Source of the DNA: Akkermansiaceae bacterium
GTDB lineage: Bacteria > Verrucomicrobiota > Verrucomicrobiia > Verrucomicrobiales > Akkermansiaceae
Assembly (NCBI GenBank): GCA_021733795.1
Contig: JAIPKB010000042.1
Span: forward strand, 1-32,492
Reading direction: 5' to 3'
Length of the DNA: 32,492 bases
Shown: positions 23,031 through 30,729 of the stretch, in pieces
Layout: each line of letters begins with the position of its first letter
Numbering within the stretch: the first letter of the stretch is position 1
The notes under the pieces: generated by a model
Databases searched by the model: none
The model's input: the letters and a program-made list of their open reading frames with translations, nothing else
What the model was told of the DNA's origin: nothing
Made by a program: the position numbers and the translations under genes

Positions 23031-25781
23031 CTACTGCTGCGGGTGGTCGCCGGCGATCAGGATCCAGCCCCTGCCGGGCTCCACCGGGATCGCGGCGTCT
23101 GCGGGAAACACCGTCTTGTTCTGGAATCCCTCGCACTGAGGGGCCCGGAAGGTGGCGGCAGGCGGTATTCCCAGTGCTTTCCAATCGACCTTGAGCCGGA
23201 CCTCCGTCTTGCCGGGTGCCCAGCTCGCCAGGGCGATCATGGTTTTGCCCTGCTTGCGGAACACCGAGACCTTGACCTGTGGTTGGTCGGCCTTGACCGG
23301 GCAGGCCGGATCCCACCAGCCGATGAACTCCGAGTCCGCGATGCCGAATTTATCCTCCAATTTCCAAATATTGCGCGGGTCACCGCTCCACGGCCAGCGG
23401 GTTCTCATGCCGAAGACCATGCCGTGCCACGGATTCGGGTGATCGAGCATCTCGCTCATCAGGCCGTAGGGAATGCCGGACATTTCGACCAACATATATT
23501 CGGGCGAGGCGTTGGCGTTGAAACCCTCACCATACCACAGGCCGTCGTAGTAGGGGAACAATTCCATGAAGGCGATCGCGCTGTTGGCCCATTTGGCGAG
23601 GCCGTTGAAGTGGTTCCACGAATGCATGCTCACCCGGCGGCCGGGGTTGCCGTCGGCATCGAGGATGCGGCGGGCGCGCTGCATCGAGGCGCGGTCGAGC
23701 GCGGTGTCGTCGATGTAGAGTCCGTCGATGCCGGCGTTCTTGACCAAGTAGTCGAGCCCTTCCAGATAGAAATTGTTCCACCGTGAATCCGGGGTGGTGA
23801 TGACCGCGAGGTCGAGTTTCCGCGGAATCTCAGGAAACTTCAGGTTTTCGCGCCAGGCGGGGACGATGTCGTTGCCAACGTGCTCCACCAGCCACGGGTG
23901 GGGGCCGCTGCGGTTGGTGACCGGCCAGGCCACGCCCTCCTTGCGCGGCAGGATGATCTCGCCGCCCATGCTCTTGAGCGCGAAGAACTCCGGCAGGTTC
24001 TGGGTCAGTTCGCGGGTGGTGTAATACAGGTTGACCCGCATGCCGTCGCCATGGGCCGTTTTCACAAAGTCCTTGAGATGCGTGAACGAGTCGTCGTTGT
24101 AGGGGTAATTGATATATGGATTGCAGAGCCGATTGTGGTGGATCTCGATGATGTTGGCACCATCGGCGCGGAGTTGTTTGGTATCCTCCACCGCCTTGCC
24201 CTGCCCGGCGTGGTAATAGCGGTCGGTGAAATGTTGTTTCACGTCGAGCGGTTTGAACGGGGTGAGATACCAGTCGATGACAAACTTAAAACCACCGGAT
24301 CCCTTGAGCCTGGGGGTGACTTTCTTCGGGCCGGTGTGGGCGATCAGATCGGTGCCGCCAGGGGTTTGTTCGATCCGCACGCCGCCCGTGCCCCAGGACT
24401 CGGGCAGCTTGAGCGGGCGAAAATCGTAGTAGGCGTTGATCAGCGGACGTTGGAAGTTCTCGCCCTTGAAGCGGAGCATCGCGCCGAGGTTGACATCGCC
24501 CATCCAGATCGAGTCCTGGTGTTTTGAGGTGTCCCATTTCCAATCGAGTTGTTGCGGGCAGAGGCCGCCTTTGAGGCCCAGCCCCATCGCGTATTTGGCC
24601 ACGTCCTTGTGCCACGGGACGGTGAAGCGGATATCATCGACGGGGAGTCCGTCCGCTTGTCCGGCTGCGGGGTACAGATCCATGATGAGGCGGAGGTAGC
24701 CATCGAAATCCAAGAACCCCTCGACCTTGAGTTCCAAGTCCCCGGAGGTGCTGGTCACCACCCAGTTGGCGTAGGTTGGACCGGATGGATAGTATTCGAA
24801 TTTTTTCTCTTTCCACTCTGCGGCCTTGTCGCCGACGAGGCAATCGAATCGCGGCGGAGAGCGGAAGGCGTCGCGACCAGCAGAGAGGATCCGGGTGTTG
24901 CTGGCGGAGAAAAACGAGGTGATTTGCGAGGGGATGCCGTTGGACCCCAGAGTGACACGGCGGCCGAGGATGTCGAGTATGCCCTTGGGATTCACCTTGA
25001 TCGGCGTGAAGGGACGGGTGACTTGGGTGTAGTTGCTACCGATCTCGGAATCGAGCCATTTCAGGCGGGCCAGCCGCCATGCTTCGTCCACGCCGGAGTT
25101 TTCGATCAGTTCTCCTTCGACTTTGATGGAGAAGCTGAGTTGCTCTTGGCAAACCTGATCCTGGCGAGGACTGCTGGGAAGTGTCGCGGGGCGGAAGCGG
25201 ACCTTGCCCGGATAGGTGCCCGGCTTGGAATTTTCGGGGATTTGGAGGCCGATCCAGATGGGCAGGACGGCATTTTTTGCTATATCTTCCATTCCGTTGA
25301 AAACCACACTGTACCAACCACTACCAAAAGGATCGATCAAGGTGCCCGAAATTACGGTGGCGCTTGCATTTTCCAGGTCATCAAACTCACCGATGCAATC
25401 GAGCAACGGAGGTTCCTCCCCAGGCACCACGCACACCTGGAACACATAGAATTCACCCGGGCGGGCGACGCCGGAGAATTGCTGGTATTGCTTCGCGCCG
25501 TCGGCAAACCAATGGGCGGGAATGGTGCGGTTACGGACCGCGAGCTGCCGGTCCTCGCCGAACAGCCAGAATTTGGCGGGGTGTTGTTGTTTGAATGCCT
25601 CCAGCATCTCGGGTTTCACCGCGGTTTCCATTTTCTTCATCACCTCATCGGCGGCGATGGTGGTGGTGACGGGATCCGGCAGGTTGTAAGCGGGGTCCGC
25701 CGCCATGGCCGGAGCAGCGGCAAGAGGGATTGCGGTAACTATTGGCAACCACCTGGCAAAACGGATGGGTTTCGGGCTCAT
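23031..25781 (-). CDS. Secreted GH123-like (DUF6067-type) glycoside hydrolase
   Basis: 916 residues from ATG 25781, with a signal peptide (WLPIVTAIPLAAAPAMA). An N-terminal beta-sandwich region (VFQVCVVPGEEPP, GLQIPENSKPGTYPGKV) is followed by the block typical of DUF6067/GH123-like proteins (RLARLKWLDSEIGSNYTQV, LGRRVTLGSNGIPSQI). A TIM-barrel region follows with GANIIEIHHNRLCNPYINYP, GLYIDDTALDRASMQRAR (candidate acidic pair DD) and MELFPYYDGLWYGEG. A C-terminal strand domain (KTMIALASWAPGKTEVRL) closes the protein. GH123 enzymes release beta-GalNAc, but DUF6067 proteins are mostly uncharacterised, so specificity is not claimed. It is the last gene of a minus-strand group with a dehydrogenase and an isomerase, though 231 bases with hairpins separate it from them. 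Confidence 0.75.
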   Translation of the reverse strand: MSPKPIRFARWLPIVTAIPLAAAPAMAADPAYNLPDPVTTTIAADEVMKKMETAVKPEMLEAFKQQHPAKFWLFGEDRQLAVRNRTIPAHWFADGAKQYQQFSGVARPGEFYVFQVCVVPGEEPPLLDCIGEFDDLENASATVISGTLIDPFGSGWYSVVFNGMEDIAKNAVLPIWIGLQIPENSKPGTYPGKVRFRPATLPSSPRQDQVCQEQLSFSIKVEGELIENSGVDEAWRLARLKWLDSEIGSNYTQVTRPFTPIKVNPKGILDILGRRVTLGSNGIPSQITSFFSASNTRILSAGRDAFRSPPRFDCLVGDKAAEWKEKKFEYYPSGPTYANWVVTSTSGDLELKVEGFLDFDGYLRLIMDLYPAAGQADGLPVDDIRFTVPWHKDVAKYAMGLGLKGGLCPQQLDWKWDTSKHQDSIWMGDVNLGAMLRFKGENFQRPLINAYYDFRPLKLPESWGTGGVRIEQTPGGTDLIAHTGPKKVTPRLKGSGGFKFVIDWYLTPFKPLDVKQHFTDRYYHAGQGKAVEDTKQLRADGANIIEIHHNRLCNPYINYPYNDDSFTHLKDFVKTAHGDGMRVNLYYTTRELTQNLPEFFALKSMGGEIILPRKEGVAWPVTNRSGPHPWLVEHVGNDIVPAWRENLKFPEIPRKLDLAVITTPDSRWNNFYLEGLDYLVKNAGIDGLYIDDTALDRASMQRARRILDADGNPGRRVSMHSWNHFNGLAKWANSAIAFMELFPYYDGLWYGEGFNANASPEYMLVEMSGIPYGLMSEMLDHPNPWHGMVFGMRTRWPWSGDPRNIWKLEDKFGIADSEFIGWWDPACPVKADQPQVKVSVFRKQGKTMIALASWAPGKTEVRLKVDWKALGIPPAATFRAPQCEGFQNKTVFPADAAIPVEPGRGWILIAGDHPQQ

Positions 25782-25867
25782 GGCCGTGGTTACGCGTGCG
25801 GATAGGGCGATCTATCGCCGCCGGCGGGCATGAGATGAATGTAGCGACAAAGGGATGGGCAAGGAGA

Positions 25868-25900
25868 GCCCAAGCAGGTTCTATCAGGCTTCTCTTGGGC
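25868..25900. terminator. Hairpin between the dehydrogenase and hydrolase genes
   Basis: GCCCAAG (25868-25874) pairs with CTTGGGC (25894-25900) around a 19-base loop. Read on the minus strand it lies between the Gfo/Idh/MocA stop and the hydrolase start and is not followed by a U-tract; on the plus strand it is followed by CTTTCTTT. It may partly terminate or process the mRNA. Confidence 0.35.
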
Positions 25901-25920
25901 CTTTCTTTCCCACTTCTTTG

Positions 25921-25982
25921 GCAGGTGGACAGGAATGTCCACCCTCCTTATGCAGGTGGACAGGAATGTCCACCCTCCTTAT
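25921..25982. repeat. Two tandem copies of a 31-base unit with a perfect palindromic core
   Basis: Identical units at 25921-25951 and 25952-25982. Each has GGTGGACA, a GGAA loop and TGTCCACC (25924-25943 and 25955-25974), an 8-pair perfect stem, followed by a CCTCCTTATGC spacer. The unit has the form of a dispersed intergenic palindrome (REP-like). It lies in the hydrolase leader, so it could fold in the mRNA. Confidence 0.9.
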
Positions 25983-26012
25983 GCGGCCCACCTTGCTCAC
26001 TTCCGTTCGGAC

Positions 26013-27062
26013 CTAACCGATCTTCACCGGCCGGCCGAGGCGGATGGATTTTTCCTCGGCCTCGCAGATCCGGACGGCGTTGAGGGCGTCCTCCGGAGTG
26101 ACGATGGTGGGCGGCTTCCCCGCCTGGATCGAGTCGATCATGTGGCGGAGTTCGCCGGTGTAGCCATCGGGTCCCTTGCAGCGGATCACCTTTGGCTTGC
26201 GGCCGTCCTCGAAGAGCTTGAGCGCATCGGCACCGCGGCCCAGGTCGAAATCCACGGTGGCCCGTTCGAAGTTCACGGTGTAGCACATCTTGAACCCATG
26301 GCCGTTGGCCATCAGCCAGGTGCCTTCGGCGGAGACCACGGCACCGTTGGCGACCTGGTATTGGGTGACCACATGGTCGATGGCGCCAGAGTAGCGGGTG
26401 AGGCCGCTGGAGAACACGCTCAGCGGCGGGCCGCAAAGGAATTGGACGAAGTCGGTGTCGTGGATGTGGAGGTCCAGCAACGCGCCGCCGGATGCGGCGC
26501 CATTGAAATAGCTGTCGCGGCTCCAACCGGGGGTTTCGGATACCCGGCGGAAACGGGCGGCAAGCAGTTTGCCGAAACGTCCGTCATCGGCCGCCGCCTT
26601 GACCCAGGACCACTCCGGCCAGAAGCGCATGCACATGGCGGGCATCAGGAAGCCTTTGGCGGTGCGGGCGGCGTTGACCAGCTTGCGGGCCTCGGCCGCG
26701 GTGCGGGCGAGCGGTTTTTCACAAACGACGTGCTTGCCGGCCTTGAGGGCGGCCAGGGTGAGCGGCACATGCAGCGGCGTCGGCACGCACAGGTCCACCA
26801 GATCCACCCCAGGGTCCGCCAACAGGTCGTCAAACTGGCTGTACACCCGCAGCTTGCGGCCGAGATCGAGCGCGTCGGTGCCGCTGAGGTTGCCGCTCAC
26901 CCCGGGCAGGATCCCGTTGACCGGCTGGCGGACCGAGTCGCAGACGGCGGCGATCCGGGCCCCCTTGATTTTTTGATAGGACCTGAGGTGGGTGACGCCC
27001 ATGAAACCGAGGCCGACGACGGCAACGTTGACCTTGGGCGGCGGGGATGATTCTTGTTTCAT
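26013..27062 (-). CDS. Gfo/Idh/MocA-family oxidoreductase
   Basis: 349 residues. The N-terminal Rossmann fold has GLGFMG (residues 17-22), followed by the family landmark CEKP (114-117). The catalytic segment GGALLDLHIHDTD (192-204) carries H201 and D204. There is no signal peptide, so it acts in the cytoplasm with NAD(P) on a sugar or glycoside, often by oxidising a ring hydroxyl. It starts 32 bases after the isomerase stop, an operon-like gap. In several glycan-degrading bacteria such dehydrogenases work with sugar isomerase-type proteins on 3-keto-glycosides; that link is inference here. The exact substrate cannot be read from the sequence. Confidence 0.92.
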   Translation of the reverse strand: MKQESSPPPKVNVAVVGLGFMGVTHLRSYQKIKGARIAAVCDSVRQPVNGILPGVSGNLSGTDALDLGRKLRVYSQFDDLLADPGVDLVDLCVPTPLHVPLTLAALKAGKHVVCEKPLARTAAEARKLVNAARTAKGFLMPAMCMRFWPEWSWVKAAADDGRFGKLLAARFRRVSETPGWSRDSYFNGAASGGALLDLHIHDTDFVQFLCGPPLSVFSSGLTRYSGAIDHVVTQYQVANGAVVSAEGTWLMANGHGFKMCYTVNFERATVDFDLGRGADALKLFEDGRKPKVIRCKGPDGYTGELRHMIDSIQAGKPPTIVTPEDALNAVRICEAEEKSIRLGRPVKIG

Positions 27063-27094
27063 GGTGGCGGGATCGGGAGGGTGGCGGCGGGGTG

Positions 27095-27913
27095 TCAGCC
27101 TAATAATCTAACCATCTGCCGGGCGCTGCGGATGTCCATCACCCGCTGGGTGCCGGCCTCGCGCTCGATGCAGTAGTAGCCGCTGTAGCCGAGGGTTTTG
27201 AGGGTGGTGAAGAATTCCTGCCAATTGACATCACCGGTGCCGACGACGACTTCCTCGCCCCAGGTGCCGGGTTGGGCGGTGGCTTTGGCGTCCTTGATGT
27301 GGATTTGTTCGAGCCAGGGGTCCAGGATGGTCAGGGCCTCGATCGGATCGCCTGATCCATAGAGGATCATGTTGGCCGGATCAAAGTTGACTCCCAGATT
27401 GTGGCAGCCGAGATTTTCCAGAAACCCGCGCAGGGCTTGGGCGGTCTCCTGCCCGGTTTCGAGGGCGAGGTCGATGTTTCTGGTCGCGAAAATTTCCGCG
27501 ATTTCACGGATTCGCGCGGCGATTTTCTGGTAGTCCGGATCGTTTTCGTCCTCTGGCAGGAATCCGGCGTGGAAGCTGACCAGGTTGAGTTCGAGGGCTT
27601 GGGCCACGTCGGCGGCGGCGCGGATGCGGGTCAGGTTTTCCTCCCAGGTGGCATCCGGGATCACGCCGCCGGTTTGGCGGATGGATTCGAGGGTGGTGTA
27701 GTCCTCGCCGACGGTGCCGAACATGCCGGAGACCACGGCCACGTCGTGCGCGCGGCAGAGTTCGCCGATCTCGCTCCAGACCTCGGGGGCGTCGCTGATG
27801 GGGTCGAGGGCGAGCTGGATGCGCGAAACTCCGGTGCTTCGCAGATGTTCGAAAAGTTCGGCGGGGTTGCTGGGTTGCAAGGACCAACTGCAGACGGCGA
27901 GACGATCATTCAT
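27095..27913 (-). CDS. Sugar phosphate isomerase/epimerase-like TIM-barrel protein
   Basis: 272 residues with the xylose isomerase-like (AP endonuclease 2) TIM-barrel pattern. Probable metal ligands are E152 (DLALETGQ), D178 (GVNFDPANM), H205 (IHIKDA) and E250 (YYCIERE). The HAGFLP segment at 115-120 is also typical. There is no signal peptide. It is the first gene of a minus-strand group with the Gfo/Idh/MocA dehydrogenase. Family members include epimerases, isomerases, dehydratases and 3-keto-glycoside lyases, so only the fold and metal-dependent chemistry on a sugar are claimed. The start ATG 27913 has no visible Shine-Dalgarno sequence. Confidence 0.9.
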   Translation of the reverse strand: MNDRLAVCSWSLQPSNPAELFEHLRSTGVSRIQLALDPISDAPEVWSEIGELCRAHDVAVVSGMFGTVGEDYTTLESIRQTGGVIPDATWEENLTRIRAAADVAQALELNLVSFHAGFLPEDENDPDYQKIAARIREIAEIFATRNIDLALETGQETAQALRGFLENLGCHNLGVNFDPANMILYGSGDPIEALTILDPWLEQIHIKDAKATAQPGTWGEEVVVGTGDVNWQEFFTTLKTLGYSGYYCIEREAGTQRVMDIRSARQMVRLLG

Positions 27914-28324
27914 GGGGAATAGGTGGCTGAATTATGGTTGGAATGGGGTCGAGCGGGCGACCGATGATGTGTGAAGCGGACAAAGTATGGAGGGACGCCA
28001 CGAAGGGGGCAAGCGCCAAATCGGGATCTGGCCGGCCATCCATGGCGGATTTTTGGAAATTCGCAAAGCATTGATTTGCAGCGCAGAGAGTCTTTTTTCA
28101 GAATCGGAGGACGAGGGAATTGCGGAATAATGAACCGCTGAAACGCTGAGGACCGCTGATTTTCGGGAGATTGGCAGTTGCACAAATCGTGGAAGGGTGG
28201 TAGCTTGGAGGTGCCCGGTTGGGAGACATGACGGGTAGGTTTGCGGTCGCTGATCTCAGGCGGCGCGGACGGGTGGGAGTTCTTCCAGCGGGGGCAGCCA
28301 ACCTCGAACCGGAAAGGAATCATC
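27914..28324. promoter_or_regulatory. Divergent intergenic region with a candidate promoter for the kinase-like gene
   Basis: TTGCAC (28178-28183) and TAGCTT (28201-28206) are spaced by 17 bases on the plus strand, giving a leader of about 110 bases before ATG 28325; GGAAAGGAAT just upstream of that ATG can serve as ribosome binding site. No clear promoter for the leftward isomerase gene is visible. The remainder shows no gene or repeat that I can support. Confidence 0.35.
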
Positions 28325-29035
28325 ATGAAAATCGGGAATCAAGCGGACAAATGTCTCTCGTTCATCAGGTGCGATCTGGAATCCGAGCCCAAGCGATGGT
28401 TTCCCCACACCAAGCTCGCACCCGCAGTCACCTGCTCACGCCAGACCGGGTGTGATGCCAGGGCGATCGCCAAAGAGCTTGCCGGGTATCTCCAATCCCG
28501 TGAACCGGCGGGCCAGTGCTGCTGGACGGTTTTTGACAAGGCCCTCGTGGAGAAGGTCCTTGAGGAGCACAAGCTCCCCAAGGAGGTCGCCAAATACATG
28601 CCGGAAGACCGGATTTCCGCCATTCAGGACGCGGTGGAGGAGTTGCTCGGCCTGCACCCGTCCTCCCGAACCCTGTTGCGCCAATCCAACGAGACGATCC
28701 TTCACCTGGCGGAGCACGGCTACGGAATCCTGATTGGCCGGGCCGGCAATGTGATCACCCGCCACTTGAAGAACGTGTTTCACGTGCGGTTGGTGGCACC
28801 GATCGAGTGGCGGGTCGAGCGGATCATGGCCCGCAACCACCTGGATGCAAAGGCGGCGCGCGGGTTCATTCACAAGAGTGACCTCGGCCGCCAGCGGTTT
28901 CTCAAGGACCACTTCCACGCGGATATCGACGACTGCGGCCAATACAACCTGGTGGTCAACACCGGCCAACTTCCGGACCAGGTGGTGGCCCGGATGATCG
29001 GTGACGCCATCGTCCATTGGGCGGGTTCGCAGTGA
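28325..29035 (+). CDS. Cytidylate kinase-like family protein
   Basis: 236 residues. The N-terminal nucleotide-binding segment reads TCSRQTGCDARAIAKELAGY, matching the altered P-loop region of the cytidylate kinase-like family (usually SRQ-x-GSGG-R). Later it has GYGILIGRAGNVITRHLKNV and HVRLVAPIEWRVERIMARN, both family landmarks. The first about 30 residues are extra. Members of this family are separate from true Cmk, and their substrate is not known. ATG 28325 is chosen for the purine-rich GGAAAGGAAT upstream. The 3' end overlaps the convergent ATPase gene by 80 bases, so the two mRNAs are antisense there. Confidence 0.8.
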   Translation: MKIGNQADKCLSFIRCDLESEPKRWFPHTKLAPAVTCSRQTGCDARAIAKELAGYLQSREPAGQCCWTVFDKALVEKVLEEHKLPKEVAKYMPEDRISAIQDAVEELLGLHPSSRTLLRQSNETILHLAEHGYGILIGRAGNVITRHLKNVFHVRLVAPIEWRVERIMARNHLDAKAARGFIHKSDLGRQRFLKDHFHADIDDCGQYNLVVNTGQLPDQVVARMIGDAIVHWAGSQ

Positions 29036-29693
29036 GGTCCCGCTCTCCTGCATCCGGCACCCGCGCTTGCATGCGGACCACGCGGTCGGCGATGGCGGCG
29101 GCCTCGGCGGAGGAATGGGTGACGTGAAGCGCGGTGACACCCTCGCGGCGGATCGCGTCTCGGATCACGGCGAGGATTTCGCCGTGGAGGGTTTCGTCCA
29201 GGCCGGATAGGGCTTCGTCCAGGCAGAGCAGGCGCGGCCGGAGTGCCAGTGCCCGGCCGAGGGCGACCCGGCGGGCTTCGCCGCCGGAAAGGCCGTGAAG
29301 GCCGCGGCCTAACAATGAGGTGAGGTCCAGCGCCTTGGCGAGGGATAGGACGCGTTCGCGGGTTTCGCCCGGTGGCCAGCGGTGGAGTTTGGGGCCGAAG
29401 GCGAGTTGCTCCGCGACGGTGAGCGAGGGGAACAGGGCGATGTCCTGCGGAACGAGGCCGATGCCGCGGGTTCCGGGCGGGAGGTGGGTGATGTCGCGGC
29501 CGGCGAGATGGATGGTGCCGGCGGCGGGCCGGTGGAGGCCGCAGATGGTTTCCAGCAGGGTGGTTTTGCCACATCCGCTGGGCCCCATGAGCGCCACGCA
29601 CTCGCCGCCGGCAACTTCGAGGTTGAAGTCCGCCAGCCGGAACCCGCCGAGCTGGAGGTCGAGGTGTCGGATTTCCAAGATGGGAGGGTTCAT
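28956..29693 (-). CDS. ABC transporter ATP-binding protein, molybdate/sulfate type
   Basis: 245 residues with Walker A GPSGCGKTT (37-45), Q-loop Q83 (LVPQD), signature LSGGE (135-139), Walker B RLLCLDE (154-160), D-loop SGLD and switch histidine H193 (VTHSS). It starts within the stop of the permease gene (ATGA overlap), so the two are one unit. It lacks the C-terminal MOP/TOBE domain of standard ModC. The last about 35 residues are polar, Pro/Arg-rich and lie opposite the kinase-like gene. The ion cannot be decided between molybdate, tungstate and sulfate, as no binding-protein gene is in the window. Confidence 0.85.
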   Translation of the reverse strand: MNPPILEIRHLDLQLGGFRLADFNLEVAGGECVALMGPSGCGKTTLLETICGLHRPAAGTIHLAGRDITHLPPGTRGIGLVPQDIALFPSLTVAEQLAFGPKLHRWPPGETRERVLSLAKALDLTSLLGRGLHGLSGGEARRVALGRALALRPRLLCLDEALSGLDETLHGEILAVIRDAIRREGVTALHVTHSSAEAAAIADRVVRMQARVPDAGERDLTANPPNGRWRHRSSGPPPGPEVGRC

Positions 29694-30703
29694 TGGCCGG
29701 AAGGGGGTGGGTTGCCCGCGAACAGCCGGACGAGTAGCAGCACCGCCACGGCTAACAAAATCATCATCAGCGAGATGGCGGCGGCTCCCGGCAGGTTGCC
29801 GATGTTGATTTCCAGAAAGACCGAGGTGGCCAGCACCTCGGTGCGGCCACGGGTGGCACCGGCGAAGACCAGCACCGGGCCGAACTCGCCCAGCGCCCGC
29901 GCCCAAGCGAGGGTGCCTGCGGCGAGGACACCGCGCCCGGCAAGCGGCAGCACGACCCGGGTGAAGGCCTGCCCGCGGTTGCAGCCCAGCGTGAGGGCCA
30001 CCGCTTCGTAACGCGGGCTGATCTGGTCGAAGGTGGTGCGCAGCGTGCGGATGGCGAAGGCCGCCGCGACGGGCAGTTGTGCCAGCACGATCCCGAGCGG
30101 CTGAAAGGTCATTGGCAGGCCGAAGCGGTCCCCGGCCAGGGTTTCGAGCGAAGCGGTGGAGTGGCGGGTGAACCAGGCGGTGGCGAGCAGTGTTAGGGAG
30201 ACGAGCCCCAGGGTGGTTAGGATCGCCGGGGCGGGCGGGGCGCTGCGGGGGAGGACGGCCAGCCAGCCCACGAGGGTGGCCAGGGCGAGAGTGCCACCGA
30301 GCACCAGACAACAGCTGGAGGGGGTGATGCGGTTGAAGAGAATGAGCAGGCTCAGGCCGATGACGAGCGGCGGCAGCAGGATCGGGATGTCCAGCAGGGT
30401 GTCGATCAACATCCGTCCGGGAAAGCGGAAACGCGAGAGCAGGTAGCCAATGGGGGTGGCGATGAGGACCGAGAGGGCGGCGGTGGCGGTGCAGGTGAAA
30501 AAGGTGAGCCGGATGGAATGGATGATGTCGGGGTTGCGCAGCACCTCCAGCGCTTGGGCGGGAGAAACGGTCAGGATATTGGCCGCCACCAGCGCCACCA
30601 GCAGGCCGAGATAGCCTAACAGAACTGCCGCCAGGAACAGCAGGAATGGCAGCTCGGGGCGGGTGCGCCAGGGGTGGGATGGGGCTGGAGGGCTGGACGG
30701 CAC
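29690..30703 (-). CDS. ABC transporter permease, ModB-like, with a membrane insertion
   Basis: 337 residues. The binding-protein-dependent permease core is clear: LPPLVIGLSLLILF, then FQPLGIVLAQLPVAAAFAIR, and the EAA loop YEAVALTLGCNRGQAFTRVV, followed by ARALGEFGPVLVF, which resembles ModB/CysT. ModB is normally about 225-280 residues. Here an extra segment of about 70 residues, with two likely membrane helices (LVLGGTLALATLVGWLAVL and LTTLGLVSLTLLATAWF), sits between the LPP region and FQPLGIV. The protein imports an oxyanion with the ATPase encoded next to it. It lies 26 bases after the FtsX-type gene, perhaps in the same operon. Confidence 0.83.
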   Translation of the reverse strand: MPSSPPAPSHPWRTRPELPFLLFLAAVLLGYLGLLVALVAANILTVSPAQALEVLRNPDIIHSIRLTFFTCTATAALSVLIATPIGYLLSRFRFPGRMLIDTLLDIPILLPPLVIGLSLLILFNRITPSSCCLVLGGTLALATLVGWLAVLPRSAPPAPAILTTLGLVSLTLLATAWFTRHSTASLETLAGDRFGLPMTFQPLGIVLAQLPVAAAFAIRTLRTTFDQISPRYEAVALTLGCNRGQAFTRVVLPLAGRGVLAAGTLAWARALGEFGPVLVFAGATRGRTEVLATSVFLEINIGNLPGAAAISLMMILLAVAVLLLVRLFAGNPPPSGQ

Positions 30704-30729
30704 GGGTCAGGGAGGGAGGGCGGTCCGGG

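Noticed and set aside
24549..25805. A 418-codon plus-strand open frame
   Set aside because: Antisense to the DUF6067-type hydrolase, which has a signal peptide and conserved motifs.
25935..27050. A 371-codon plus-strand open frame
   Set aside because: Antisense to the Gfo/Idh/MocA gene, no domain, and begins inside the palindromic repeat.
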